A DNA stretch of 64,000 bases from JBHELQ01 sp046262995 (GTDB taxonomy: Bacteria > Actinomycetota > Thermoleophilia > Solirubrobacterales > Thermoleophilaceae): contig JBHELQ010000118.1 in NCBI GenBank assembly GCA_046262995.1, positions 1 through 64,000 on the forward strand. The letters run 5' to 3'. This document shows positions 1 through 8,673 of this stretch, in pieces (the first letter of the stretch is position 1; every line of letters starts with the position of its first letter). The notes under the pieces were generated by a model. It saw only the letters and a list, made by a program, of their open reading frames with translations, was not told where the DNA came from and ran no database searches. The translations under genes were made by a program, and so were the position numbers.

Positions 1-98
1 TCGTCCAGGAAGTCCTCCAGCGGCTCGCGCACGATCAGGGGCGGGAGCTCCAGATCGGCGGCCTGCGCCTGCGTGTCGACTAGGTCCGGAGTGGCCAT
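1..98 (-). CDS. N-terminal fragment of an unidentified protein, possibly an APH-type phosphotransferase
   Basis: The minus strand opens at ATG 98 and stays open to the window edge, giving about 32 residues (MATPDLVDTQAQ, then a Leu/Pro-rich stretch, then REPLEDFLD). Its codons are GC-rich at third positions. The stretch before the edge resembles the N-terminus of aminoglycoside-phosphotransferase-fold (choline kinase-like) proteins of actinobacteria, but too little is present to be sure. It is divergent from the cupredoxin gene, and its 5' end helps to place the start of that gene at 160 rather than 73. Confidence 0.5.
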   Translation of the reverse strand, partial: MATPDLVDTQAQAADLELPPLIVREPLEDFLD

Positions 99-159
99 CG
101 GCGGGCGAATCCTCGCAAACCGGAACTTCGAGCGCCCCGGAGTGTCTAGGCTTGCGATC

Positions 160-801
160 GTGCGATTCGCGCGCCTGCTCCCATTGACGGCCGTCGCGGC
201 CCTGCTGTCGCTGCCCGCCTCGGCGATGGCCGCCGAGAAGAACGTCACCGTCGGCGACGACTTCTATGGCACCGACCCGGTCGCCACCTTCTTCACGGTC
301 AGGATCAACGCGGGCGACACGGTGGCCTGGAGGTGGTCGAACACGAGCGACACGCACACGGTCACGAGCAACCCCTCCAACCTCATCACCCGCTTCAGCT
401 CGGGACCGCACAGCGGCAACTTCGTCTTCCGCAAGACCTTCCCGCACCGCGGCCGCTTCACGTTCCACTGCGAGTTCCATCCCGACTTCATGCGCGGCGC
501 CGTCGAGGTCGGGCCGGGCCCGCCGTTCCCGGACTCCACCTTCCCGCTGCTGCGACGGCTGAGCGCGCACCCGCGCTCGCACAGGGTCAAGCTCGTCTTC
601 CGGCTGTCCGAGAAGTCCCGCGTCCGGGTCGCTCTGCGCGGAGCCAAGCGCAGGACCTTCTCGCGGGTGCGGCGCAAGGGCCGGCGCTCGATCACCATCC
701 GCCACCTGCCGGCCGGCAGCTACAGGGCCACGCTGCGGCCGAAGGACACCGCGGGGCACCGGGGCCGGCGCAGGACCGTCCACTTCACCGTTCCGGCCTA
801 G
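160..801 (+). CDS. secreted cupredoxin-domain protein
   Basis: This 213-residue protein begins with a signal peptide (residues 1-24, cleavage near AMA-AE). A plastocyanin/pseudoazurin-like cupredoxin domain follows at about 28-117. The visible type 1 copper ligands are His66 (in DTHTVTS) and Cys104, His107 and Met111 (in FHCEFHPDFM). Residues 120-213 form an Arg-rich beta-sandwich-like tail. It is probably an extracytoplasmic copper electron carrier, but the partner is unknown. GTG 160 is chosen because it puts the signal peptide at the N-terminus and leaves room for the divergent gene starting at 98; the alternative GTG 73 would overlap that gene. Its TAG stop is shared, through CTAG, with the convergent rpiB-like gene. 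Confidence 0.85.
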   Translation: MRFARLLPLTAVAALLSLPASAMAAEKNVTVGDDFYGTDPVATFFTVRINAGDTVAWRWSNTSDTHTVTSNPSNLITRFSSGPHSGNFVFRKTFPHRGRFTFHCEFHPDFMRGAVEVGPGPPFPDSTFPLLRRLSAHPRSHRVKLVFRLSEKSRVRVALRGAKRRTFSRVRRKGRRSITIRHLPAGSYRATLRPKDTAGHRGRRRTVHFTVPA

Positions 802-1235
802 CCGATCTCCCCCACGTGGCGGATGTTCGCCACGTCGTCTGGCTCGTCGCTCGGCCGCTCCTCGAACCAGCCGTCCAGGATCTCCCCCAGGAGCGCCTCG
901 CTCGTCGAGCGCAGCGATAGCGCCAGCACATTGGCGTCGTTCCACCTTCGCGCGCCGCGGGCCGTGCCGGGATCGCCGCACAGCGCCGCGCGGACACCCG
1001 GGACCTTGTTGGCGGCTATCGACGCCCCGGTCCCGGTCCAGCAGCAGACGACCGCCTGCTCGGCCCGGCCGTCGGCCACGTCGCGGGCCGCCGCCTCGCT
1101 TGCCCAGGCCCAGTCGTCGCGCTCCGAGTCGCTGAGCGCGCCGTGCAGCACCGGCTCGTGGCCGCGGCGGCGCAGCTGCTCGACGACGGCTTCCGCCACG
1201 CCGGCTCGCTCGTCCGCGGCCACCGAGATGCGCAT
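798..1235 (-). CDS. RpiB/LacA/LacB-family sugar-phosphate isomerase
   Basis: At 145 residues it has the usual length of ribose-5-phosphate isomerase B. The core signature is clear: Cys64-Cys65, then a TGTGASIAANKVPGVRAALC segment, then NDANVLAL near residues 99-106. The family interconverts aldose and ketose phosphates through an enediol intermediate, with a Cys or Glu base. Two positions differ from E. coli RpiB: the early Asp-His of the DHAG motif is Asp-Glu-Arg (residues 8-10), and the His before NDAN is Trp98. Substrate use may therefore differ from ribose-5-phosphate. An rpe gene lies 5 kb away, but the two are not in one operon. Confidence 0.8.
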   Translation of the reverse strand: MRISVAADERAGVAEAVVEQLRRRGHEPVLHGALSDSERDDWAWASEAAARDVADGRAEQAVVCCWTGTGASIAANKVPGVRAALCGDPGTARGARRWNDANVLALSLRSTSEALLGEILDGWFEERPSDEPDDVANIRHVGEIG

Positions 1236-1259
1236 GCCACGAGGGTAGCCTCAGGGTGG

Positions 1260-2104
1260 ATGCCCGAGCTGCCCGAGGTCGAGATCACGGCGCGGCGGCT
1301 CGACCGCGCGCTTGCGGGCGCCGAGGTCGAGTCAGCGCTCGCGCCGGGCATGGTCGCGCTGAAGAGCTTCGACCCGCCGCTCGACGCGCTCGCCGGGACG
1401 ACCCTGACCGGTGTCGGGCGGGCCGGCAAGATGCTCGTGGTCGGCTTCGGCGAGCTCGCACTGTTGGTCCACCTGATGTCCGCCGGGCGCCTGCAGCTCT
1501 ACGAGAAGCGCGCATCGCTTCGCGACCGGAGCTCGCGGGTGCTGGTGCGCCTGGCGGACGGGCGCGAGCTGCGCCTGCGCGAGTTCGGCACCCAGCAGCG
1601 GGCATGGGCGAAGCTGCTGCCGCGCGACGAGGTGGAGCGTGACGAGGTGGTGGCGACGCTGGGACCGGACGCCTACCCGCCCCCGCCGCAAGAGGACTTT
1701 GCCCGCCTGCTCGACCAGCCCCGTCACCTGCACCCCCTGCTGCGCGACCAGCGCACGATCGCCGGCATCGGCCGCTCCTGGGTCGACGAGCTGCTCTGGG
1801 AGGCGCGGCTGTCTCCCTTCCGGAAGGGCTCGGAGCTCGAGCAGGACGAGGTGGAGGCCCTGCACACCGCCTGCCAGCAGGTGCTCGGCGATGCCCTCGA
1901 GCACTACGAGCAGGTGATCGGCGACGTCGTGCCCGACAAGCTGCCGATGCCTCTGAAGGTCCACCGCCGCAAGGGCGAGCCGTGCCCGCGCTGCGACGCT
2001 CGCATCGAGGCGGTCCACTTCAGGGACTACGTCATGTGTTACTGCCCGCAGGAGCAGACCGCCGGCCGCGTGCTGAAGGACCGCCGCCTGTCGCGGCTCC
2101 TCAA

Positions 2105-2108
<4 letters not shown>
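1260..2108 (+). CDS. mutM: Fpg/Nei (MutM-type) DNA glycosylase
   Basis: The 282-residue protein starts with MPELPEVE at ATG 1260. Pro2 and Glu3 are the catalytic residues of formamidopyrimidine-DNA glycosylases, which excise oxidised purines such as 8-oxoguanine and nick the abasic site. A helix-two-turn-helix segment (IAGIGRSWVDELLWEARLSP) is visible near 165-185. The C-terminal zinc finger is atypical: Cys242 and Cys245 are followed by Cys260 and Cys262, and the usual last Cys is Glu265, so spacing is CX2C-X14-CXC rather than CX2C-X16-CX2C. The finger Arg is kept (FRDY). ATG 1260 is chosen over the upstream GTG because MPELPEVE must be N-terminal. It overlaps the next gene by 4 bases. Confidence 0.9.
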
Positions 2109-3151
<1,043 letters not shown>

Positions 3152-3160
3152 GGTTGGGGC

Positions 3161-4165
3161 GTGGCCACCCTGGGCGACTCGTTCCGCTCCTTCTTCAACG
3201 CCTTCGAGGACTTCTTCGACAGCCTGGCGTCGCTGCGCTGGGGCTCCCTGTTCGTGGCTCTCTGCCTGTTCACCGTCTATCTGAGCTTTCGCTCGCGAGC
3301 CTCCTTCAACATCCTGCGCGCCGCCTATCCGGGCGAGCGCTTCCGCTGGCGCGACATCTGGGGCGCCTATTTCGCGGGCTATGGCTTCAACGCGGTCATC
3401 CCGGCGCGGGGCGGGGACGTGGTGCGCCTGTTCCTGACGCGCAGCTCGGTGCCGAAGGCGAGCTACCCGGCCGTGGCGGCGACCTTCGTGGTCGAGCTCG
3501 GATTCGACCTGGCGATAGGCACGCTCATCCTGCTGTTCGCCTTCACCCAGGGCGTCTTTCCGAAGCCGCCGGACTTCGCCAAGCTGAACGCCTTCGACCT
3601 CTCGTACTTCGCCCAGCATCCGCGCTTCACGCTGTTCCTCCTGACGACGCTCTCCGTCGCTGCGCTCGTGGGCTTCGCCCTGCTGTCGGTCCGAGTCAGG
3701 GCCTTCTGGTCGCGCGTCCGGCAGGGGCTCACGATCCTGTTCGACCGCCGTCGCTACCTGCGCGAGGTCTTCGCCGTGCAGTTCGCGGGCTGGTGCTTCC
3801 GCTTTGCCGCCTTCTGGTTCCTGCTGGAGGCATTCCGGGTCGGCGGCTCGGTGAAGAACGTGCTGCTCGTGCTGGGGGTGAACGCCGTCTCCGCCGCGGT
3901 CCCGTTCACGCCCCAGGGGGCCGGCGTGCAACAGGCGCTGCTCGTGAAGGTGTTCGCCCACACCGCGTCCGGCTCGACCGTCGCCGCCTACTCGGTCGGG
4001 CAGCAGATAGCGATCGGCGCGCTGACCTTCGGCCTGGGCTTCGCCGCGCTCGTGCTGCTGTTCCGGATCCGCTCCTTCAAGGAGGTCATCCGGCGCGGGC
4101 GCGAGGACCGCGCCGCCGAGGAGCGGGGCCAGGCCGCCGGGGCCCGGCCGGCCGAGCAGGCCTAG
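3161..4165 (+). CDS. lysylphosphatidylglycerol synthase-type transmembrane protein (YbhN/UPF0104 family)
   Basis: This 334-residue integral membrane protein has about eight predicted helices. It carries the family landmarks GYGFNAVIPARGGDVVR (near 75-90) and PFTPQGAGVQQALL (near 248-260), which mark the flippase-like domain of MprF and its stand-alone relatives. No LPG-synthetase catalytic domain is attached, so lipid flipping or transport is more likely than aminoacylation. The last 30 residues are charged and cytoplasmic-looking. The GTG start lies 9 bases after the hydroxy-acid oxidase stop. The TAG stop lies inside a CTAG shared with the convergent small gene. Confidence 0.85.
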   Translation: MATLGDSFRSFFNAFEDFFDSLASLRWGSLFVALCLFTVYLSFRSRASFNILRAAYPGERFRWRDIWGAYFAGYGFNAVIPARGGDVVRLFLTRSSVPKASYPAVAATFVVELGFDLAIGTLILLFAFTQGVFPKPPDFAKLNAFDLSYFAQHPRFTLFLLTTLSVAALVGFALLSVRVRAFWSRVRQGLTILFDRRRYLREVFAVQFAGWCFRFAAFWFLLEAFRVGGSVKNVLLVLGVNAVSAAVPFTPQGAGVQQALLVKVFAHTASGSTVAAYSVGQQIAIGALTFGLGFAALVLLFRIRSFKEVIRRGREDRAAEERGQAAGARPAEQA

Positions 4166-4440
4166 GTGCCGAAGCCCTCGCGCGCCTCGCGCACGAGGAT
4201 CACGGCCTCCGGGAACAGGGTGCGCATGGCCCCGAGCAGCTCCTGGCTCTGCTGCTCGGCGTTTCCCTGGAGGTTGAGGCGCGTCAGGCCGGCCACGGTC
4301 ATCTCGACCGCGAGCCGGATCGCGTTGTCGGCCCAGGCGACCCGCTGGGCGCCCTGCATCTGCTCGGCCATCTCCGCGAGCCTCTGCCGGAGCTCGTCGG
4401 GGTCGCCGAACATCCCGCCGAAGGGGTCCTCCTCGGCCAT
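4162..4440 (-). CDS. small conserved-looking protein of unknown function
   Basis: Ninety-two residues from MAEEDPFGGMF; an alternative ATG at 4449 adds three. I do not recognise a family. The N-terminal half is Met/Gln/Glu-rich and likely helical (DELRQRLAEMAEQMQ). It is followed by AVEMTVAGLTRLNLQGNAEQQSQELLGAMRTLF in outline, then a hydrophobic strand. There is no signal peptide or membrane segment. GC-rich third positions and a stop fused tail-to-tail with the upstream membrane gene support a real gene. It is divergent from the CBS-domain gene at 4501. The long reading frame upstream of ATG 4449 is antisense to that CBS gene and is not part of this one. Confidence 0.65.
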   Translation of the reverse strand: MAEEDPFGGMFGDPDELRQRLAEMAEQMQGAQRVAWADNAIRLAVEMTVAGLTRLNLQGNAEQQSQELLGAMRTLFPEAVILVREAREGFGT

Positions 4441-4500
4441 GCTCTGCATGGTAGTGGGGCGCCATGGCCCGGGCCCGCTCACGCGCGATACAGTCGCGCG

Positions 4501-4947
4501 GTGCGCATCCGGGAGGTGATGACGCAGGCAGTGGTCACCGCCGACGCCGGGGGCAGCCTGCACGAGGTCGGCGAGCTCATGCGCGAGCGGAACGTCGGCT
4601 CGGTCGTGATCTGCGACGCCGGCCGACCGGTCGGCGTGATCACGGACAGGGACCTGGCGCTCGCGGTGGTGGCCGACGGGGTGGACGCGTCCGACCGGGT
4701 TGGCGCCCACGCATCGCGCCCGCTCGTGAGCGGCGAGGCGGAGATGGAGATCGAGGAGGCCGTCGCCTTGATGGTCCAGCACCGGATACGCCGCCTGCCG
4801 GTCACCGACGGAGACGACCTGGCCGGCATCGTCACGATCGACGACCTTGCCGTGCGGGCCGGCGACCTGGCCGCGGCGCAGCAGATCACGGCCGAGGTGG
4901 CCAAGGCGGCGCTGCCGGAGTTCTACTTCCACCAGCGGGGCGGTTGA
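4501..4947 (+). CDS. tandem CBS-domain protein
   Basis: The 148-residue protein consists of two CBS domains (about 1-58 and 68-125). Typical motifs are VMTQAVVTA, RNVGSVVICDAGRPVGVITDRDLALAVVA in outline, and RIRRLPVTDGDDLAGIVTIDDL. Paired CBS domains bind adenine nucleotides such as AMP, ATP or S-adenosylmethionine and act as energy or ligand sensors. Here there is no effector domain, so it may work by partner binding. GTG 4501 fits the domain boundary; the open frame upstream overlaps other genes. A 68-residue ORF starts one base after its stop and is probably co-translated. Confidence 0.85.
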   Translation: MRIREVMTQAVVTADAGGSLHEVGELMRERNVGSVVICDAGRPVGVITDRDLALAVVADGVDASDRVGAHASRPLVSGEAEMEIEEAVALMVQHRIRRLPVTDGDDLAGIVTIDDLAVRAGDLAAAQQITAEVAKAALPEFYFHQRGG

Positions 4948-4948
4948 G

Positions 4949-5155
4949 GTGGCCCCGCTCACCCCGGACCAGCTGCGGAGGCGCGAGCGCGTGGAGGGCG
5001 TGATCCGCCTTATGAGCCCCGCGCTCGACCTCGTGCTCGCCCTGGGGGACCGCGTCTCCCGGCTCGTGGAGCCGGAGGACGTCGAGTACTACCCGCCGCG
5101 CGTCACGCGCGAGGAGCCCCCGCCGGAGCCCCCCGGGGACGGAACCCAGGGCTGA
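4949..5155 (+). CDS. small protein of unknown function, coupled to the CBS gene
   Basis: The 68-residue product begins at GTG 4949, one base after the CBS stop. It has a helical N-terminal half (about 1-40, with VIRLMSPALDLVLALGDRVS) and a Pro/Glu-rich tail. The central helix is amphipathic to hydrophobic but rather short for a membrane span. I recognise no family. Tight spacing and high third-position GC support translation. A role with the CBS protein is only an inference from position. Confidence 0.6.
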   Translation: MAPLTPDQLRRRERVEGVIRLMSPALDLVLALGDRVSRLVEPEDVEYYPPRVTREEPPPEPPGDGTQG

Positions 5156-5166
5156 GCCCCGACCGG

Positions 5167-6003
5167 ATGGAGAACGAGACCCAGCTTGCGTGGGAAACGC
5201 GGCTGAACCGCCCCGCGGCCGCGGCGGCGTTCGGTGGGGTCGCGGCCCTGATCGCCGGCGTGGCGCTTCAGTCCTCGGCCTCCAAGAACGCTCCAGGGCG
5301 AGACGCCCCGGACCGCCACCGCGAGTCCCTGCTGCAGTTCAAGGCGCATGCCGGCACTCTGCTGGCCTCCACCCTGGTGCAGGCGCTGGCCGCCGTCCTG
5401 GTCGCCGCTGTTCTGCTCTACCTCTACCGCGCGTCGCGACATCGCCGGCCCGAGACCCCCTCGTGGATCCTCCCCCTGCTGATCGGCGCACCGCTGCTCC
5501 TGCTCGTGGCCGGACTGATCACCCACTTCCAGGTAGCGGACCTGGCCGACCAGTTCACGCGCTCGGGCTCGCGAGCCGACGCGCGAGCGAAGCACCTGCT
5601 CGAGGACCAGAGTCCGGTTGGGCAGGGCCTCGGCCTGGCCGGGGCGATGGCCGGCGGGCTGTCGCTCGTGCTCGTGAGCATGAACGCCATGCGCGCGGGC
5701 CTGCTGAGCCGGTTCATGGGAGTGCTCGGAGTCATCGCGGGCGTCCTGTTCGTGCTGCCGATCCTGCCCGGCGTGCCAGTCGTCGAGATGTTCTGGCTCG
5801 GAGCGCTCGGAGCGCTCTTCCTCGGTCTCTGGCCGGGCGGGCGCGGGCCCGCGTGGGACTCCGGTCAGGCCGATCCCTGGCCGAGCGCCGCGGAGCTCCG
5901 CCAGGCGGTGGAGGAGCAGGGTCCGGCGCCGGACGAGCCCGAACCGGAGCAGGCGCCGGGGGCCGGCCGGCCGCGGAAGCGCAAGCGCAAGCGGCGCCGC
6001 TAG
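5167..6003 (+). CDS. multi-pass membrane protein of unknown function
   Basis: The 278-residue protein starts at ATG 5167. It has an N-terminal helix (about 20-37), a second near 60-80, a third near 94-115, two more near 150-170 and 178-198, and one near 200-220. A hydrophilic tail ends in a strongly basic cluster of Lys/Arg (last 12 residues) that is probably cytoplasmic. The layout resembles uncharacterised DUF4386-like membrane proteins of actinobacteria, but the match is weak. It follows the CBS pair by 11 bases and may be in the same transcript. Its TAG stop shares CTAG with rpe. Confidence 0.6.
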   Translation: MENETQLAWETRLNRPAAAAAFGGVAALIAGVALQSSASKNAPGRDAPDRHRESLLQFKAHAGTLLASTLVQALAAVLVAAVLLYLYRASRHRRPETPSWILPLLIGAPLLLLVAGLITHFQVADLADQFTRSGSRADARAKHLLEDQSPVGQGLGLAGAMAGGLSLVLVSMNAMRAGLLSRFMGVLGVIAGVLFVLPILPGVPVVEMFWLGALGALFLGLWPGGRGPAWDSGQADPWPSAAELRQAVEEQGPAPDEPEPEQAPGAGRPRKRKRKRRR

Positions 6004-6680
6004 CGGGCGCCGGCCGCTTCCGCGATCGCCCGGTAGGCCGCCGCCGCGTCGTCGGCTCCGAAGATCGAGGAGCCAGCCACGAACAGCGTGGCCCCGGCCT
6101 CCCTGCACCCCCGGGCGGTGTCGGCGTCGATCCCGCCGTCGACCTCGATCGGCATCCCCTCCGGGAGCAGCTCGCGAAGCCGCCTGACCTTCTCGGTCGA
6201 GGCCTCGATGTAGGGCTGGCCGCCCCAGCCGGGGTTGACCGTCATGCAGAGCAGGTGGTCGTACATGTCGGCGAGCACCGCGACCTCGTCCGGGGGCGTG
6301 GCCGGGTTGATCGCGAGCCCGGGCTGGCAGCCCGCCTCGCGCACGGCCTTGAGCGCGTAGTGCACGTGCGGCGTCGCCTCCCAGTGGACCGCGATCGAGT
6401 CGGCCCCCGCCGCGGCGAACTCCTCGATCCGCCGCTCCGGCCGCTCCACCATCAGGTGCACGTCCAGCACCCCGCCCGCCTCGTGCACCTGGTCGCGGAC
6501 CGCCGCCACCACCAGCGGGCCGATCGAGATCGGAGGCACGAAGTGCCCGTCCATGACGTCCACGTGGATCACGCGGGCGCCGGCGTCCATCACCTCGGCG
6601 ACCTGCTGGCCCAGGCGCCCGAAGTCCGCGGCGAGGATGGAGGGCGCCACGCGCACCTCCTGGAGCAGCCGGACGCCCAC
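6000..6680 (-). CDS. rpe: ribulose-phosphate 3-epimerase
   Basis: This 226-residue TIM-barrel enzyme interconverts ribulose-5-phosphate and xylulose-5-phosphate in the pentose phosphate pathway. Diagnostic segments are VAPSILAADFGRL, HVDVMDGHFVPPISIG (metal-binding His and catalytic Asp), LDVHLMVERPE, MTVNPGWGGQ and IEVDGGID (second catalytic Asp). Length and motifs are complete. The ATG start at 6680 gives eight residues before the barrel; GTG inside VRVAPS is possible. It ends in a CTAG shared with the convergent membrane-protein gene. A strong hairpin lies just upstream and belongs to the next gene on the same strand. Confidence 0.95.
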   Translation of the reverse strand: MGVRLLQEVRVAPSILAADFGRLGQQVAEVMDAGARVIHVDVMDGHFVPPISIGPLVVAAVRDQVHEAGGVLDVHLMVERPERRIEEFAAAGADSIAVHWEATPHVHYALKAVREAGCQPGLAINPATPPDEVAVLADMYDHLLCMTVNPGWGGQPYIEASTEKVRRLRELLPEGMPIEVDGGIDADTARGCREAGATLFVAGSSIFGADDAAAAYRAIAEAAGAR

Positions 6681-6704
6681 GGCGGGCGAAGCTACCAGAA
6701 CGAC

Positions 6705-6730
6705 GGAGGGGCCCCGCGAGGGGCCCCTCC
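6705..6730 (-). terminator. GC-rich hairpin after the RTX gene
   Basis: A perfect 11-base-pair inverted repeat (GGAGGGGCCCC / GGGGCCCCTCC) encloses a GCGA tetraloop of the GNRA type. It lies 25 bases past the stop of the RTX-repeat gene and before rpe. No long T tract follows on the minus strand, which is usual for actinobacterial terminators. Confidence 0.7.
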
Positions 6731-6754
6731 AACCGGCACCTGGGTTCCCGGGTG

Positions 6755-7714
6755 CTAGCTCTGCTTACCGTCCGCCGGCGGCGACTGCGTCGCGTTCTCG
6801 GGCGAGTCGCTCTCCGTCGAGGCGTCCTTGCGGTCGACGCGCTCGCAGGAGCCCGTCGCGTCGGACGAGGACGCGTCGGTGATCACGTCGAACTGGTCCG
6901 CACGCACCCGGTCGAAGCCGTCGCCGCAGGTGATCCGGTCTACCTCGCCGTCACGCGTGTGGAAGCGGTCGTTGCCCTTGCCTCCGTCCAACGTGTCGCC
7001 GATCGGATCGCCGAGCATCGTCACATCGCCCTTCGCGAGCGCCCAGAGGTTGTCGTTGCCGTCGCCGCCGCTGTCCTTGTCCACGCCCAGGTTGGCGAAG
7101 ATCAGGTCCGCGCCGGGACCACCGTTCTGGGTGTCGTTGCCCTTGCCGCCCGACATCCGGTCCCGACCGCGGCCGCCGGTCACCGTGTCCTCACCGTCGC
7201 CTCCGTGCAGGCGGTCGCAGAAGCGGTGGTGCGCGCGATGGCCGCCACCGCCCCTGACCGTGTCGTCGCCCGGGCCGCCGTACTCACGGTCGCAGCCGCG
7301 CCCCCCGTGCAGGTCGTCGTCGCCGGCGTTCCCCGCCAGGAAGTCCCAGCCGGGCCCGCCGAAGACGTGATCGCCGCCGGCGTTGCCGAACAGGCGGTCG
7401 GCGCGCCGGCCGCGTCGGCCACCGCCCCCGCGAATCGTGTCCGACCCGTTGCCGCCGCGGACGCGGTCACGACCACGTCCGCCGTTGAGCGTGTCGTTGC
7501 CGTCCCCGCCGAAGACGCGGTCGGGTCCCGCCAGGGCGCGGACGACGTCGTCCCCGTCCCGGGCGGAGATGCGGTCGCGCTTCGGCGTCCCGGTCAACTG
7601 GTCGTCGCCGTTCGTGCCGTTGATCGTCGCCGCCACCGCGAGCGCCGCCACGGCCAGGGAACCGGCCGCGACGACCGCCATGGCGAGGAAAAACCTGCTG
7701 CTACGCTGCCTCAT
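6755..7714 (-). CDS. secreted RTX-like calcium-binding repeat protein
   Basis: The 319-residue product has a signal peptide (residues 1-29, AALAVAA-TI) and then a run of hemolysin-type GGxGxDxx nonapeptides from about 35 to 215, for example GGDGNDTLNGGRGRDRV and GGKGNDTQNGG. In this family each pair of turns binds calcium and forms a parallel beta roll outside the cell. Many repeats deviate (GGRGCDREYGG), and three or four Cys residues could form disulfides. The tail from about 285 is Ser/Asp/Glu-rich. ATG 7714 is chosen because a strong GGAGGA ribosome site precedes it and the signal peptide starts there. It is divergent from thyX. No enzymatic domain is visible. Confidence 0.85.
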   Translation of the reverse strand: MRQRSSRFFLAMAVVAAGSLAVAALAVAATINGTNGDDQLTGTPKRDRISARDGDDVVRALAGPDRVFGGDGNDTLNGGRGRDRVRGGNGSDTIRGGGGRRGRRADRLFGNAGGDHVFGGPGWDFLAGNAGDDDLHGGRGCDREYGGPGDDTVRGGGGHRAHHRFCDRLHGGDGEDTVTGGRGRDRMSGGKGNDTQNGGPGADLIFANLGVDKDSGGDGNDNLWALAKGDVTMLGDPIGDTLDGGKGNDRFHTRDGEVDRITCGDGFDRVRADQFDVITDASSSDATGSCERVDRKDASTESDSPENATQSPPADGKQS

Positions 7715-7818
7715 GGGGCGTCCTCCTTGCTGGGTGGATGCCCCTTTAACTTCTCGCCGGGTCAGGAGTTGCGCCTCTCCCGCCGCACCGTCCGGGCGGC
7801 CGGGCACGATGGGGAGCG

Positions 7819-8655
7819 GTGAGCGAAACTACGACAGCGCCCCGGCCCACGACCGAAGCCGCGATGCCCGAGACCCGCCCGACCGTCTTCCTGATCGCCC
7901 GCCCGTCCCTGAACATCGAGGGGATGCGCGGCTATCTGGAGGACGTCGGCGGCACATCCTGGCTCGATCGGCGTCTCGCGGACGCCGACGGGGGCCAGCC
8001 GAATCCTGGGCAGCTGGTGGTCGAGTTCTCCGGCCGCGTCTGCTACCGCAGCTGGGAGCCCGGCCTGAACCCGAACGTCACCAAGGTCCGCACCGATCAG
8101 GGCGAGTACTTCAGGAACCTGCTGCGCAGCGCACACGGCAGCGTGCTGGAGCACGCCAGCTTCACGCTCGCGTTCCGAAACGTGTCGCGCGTCTTCACCC
8201 ACGAGCTCGTGCGCCATCGAGCGGGGTCGGCCTTCAGCCAGGAGAGCCTGCGCTACGTGCGCTTGACGGACATCGGCTTCCGGGTCCCGGCGTCGCTGGA
8301 GCCCGTTCGCGAGCGGGTCTTGGGGATCGTCGAGCAGCTCGAGGAGTTCCAGGTCACTGCGGCGGCCGAGCTCGGCCTGGACGACGAGGGCATCCCGTTC
8401 CACATCAAGAAGGAGATCACCTCGGCCCTGCGCCGCCTGGCGCCGATAGGCCTCAGCACCGACATCGTCTGGACCGCGAACGTGCGCACCTTGCGCCACG
8501 TCATCGAGATGCGTACGGCCGAGGGCGCCGAGGAGGAGCTCCGGCTCGTCTTCGACCAGGTCGCCCAGATCATGCGTCGCGAAGCGCCCGAGCTGTTCCA
8601 GGACTTCGAGCGCCGCGAAGACGGATCCTGGGTGCCGGAGTACGGCAAGGTCTGA
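7819..8655 (+). CDS. thyX: FAD-dependent thymidylate synthase
   Basis: The 278-residue flavoenzyme makes dTMP from dUMP using methylene-tetrahydrofolate and NADPH. The signature RHRAGSAFSQESLRY is at about residues 133-147. Compared with the classical RHRxxSxNxxSxR motif it has Phe at the Asn position and one extra residue, a variant I believe occurs in other ThyX proteins. The segment SVLEHASFTLAFRNVSR before it is also typical. GTG 7819 is used; ATG 7864 would remove 15 low-complexity residues and is possible. No thyA is in the window. Confidence 0.93.
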   Translation: MSETTTAPRPTTEAAMPETRPTVFLIARPSLNIEGMRGYLEDVGGTSWLDRRLADADGGQPNPGQLVVEFSGRVCYRSWEPGLNPNVTKVRTDQGEYFRNLLRSAHGSVLEHASFTLAFRNVSRVFTHELVRHRAGSAFSQESLRYVRLTDIGFRVPASLEPVRERVLGIVEQLEEFQVTAAAELGLDDEGIPFHIKKEITSALRRLAPIGLSTDIVWTANVRTLRHVIEMRTAEGAEEELRLVFDQVAQIMRREAPELFQDFERREDGSWVPEYGKV

Positions 8656-8673
8656 CGGAGGCCGTCCGGCCGC

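Noticed and set aside
73..159. N-terminal extension of the cupredoxin gene from GTG 73
   Set aside because: It would overlap the divergent gene starting at 98 and bury the signal peptide.
6755..7714. Possible tandem DNA repeat or CRISPR-like array
   Set aside because: The repetition follows the GGxGxD protein repeats of the RTX gene. Units vary and there are no spacers.
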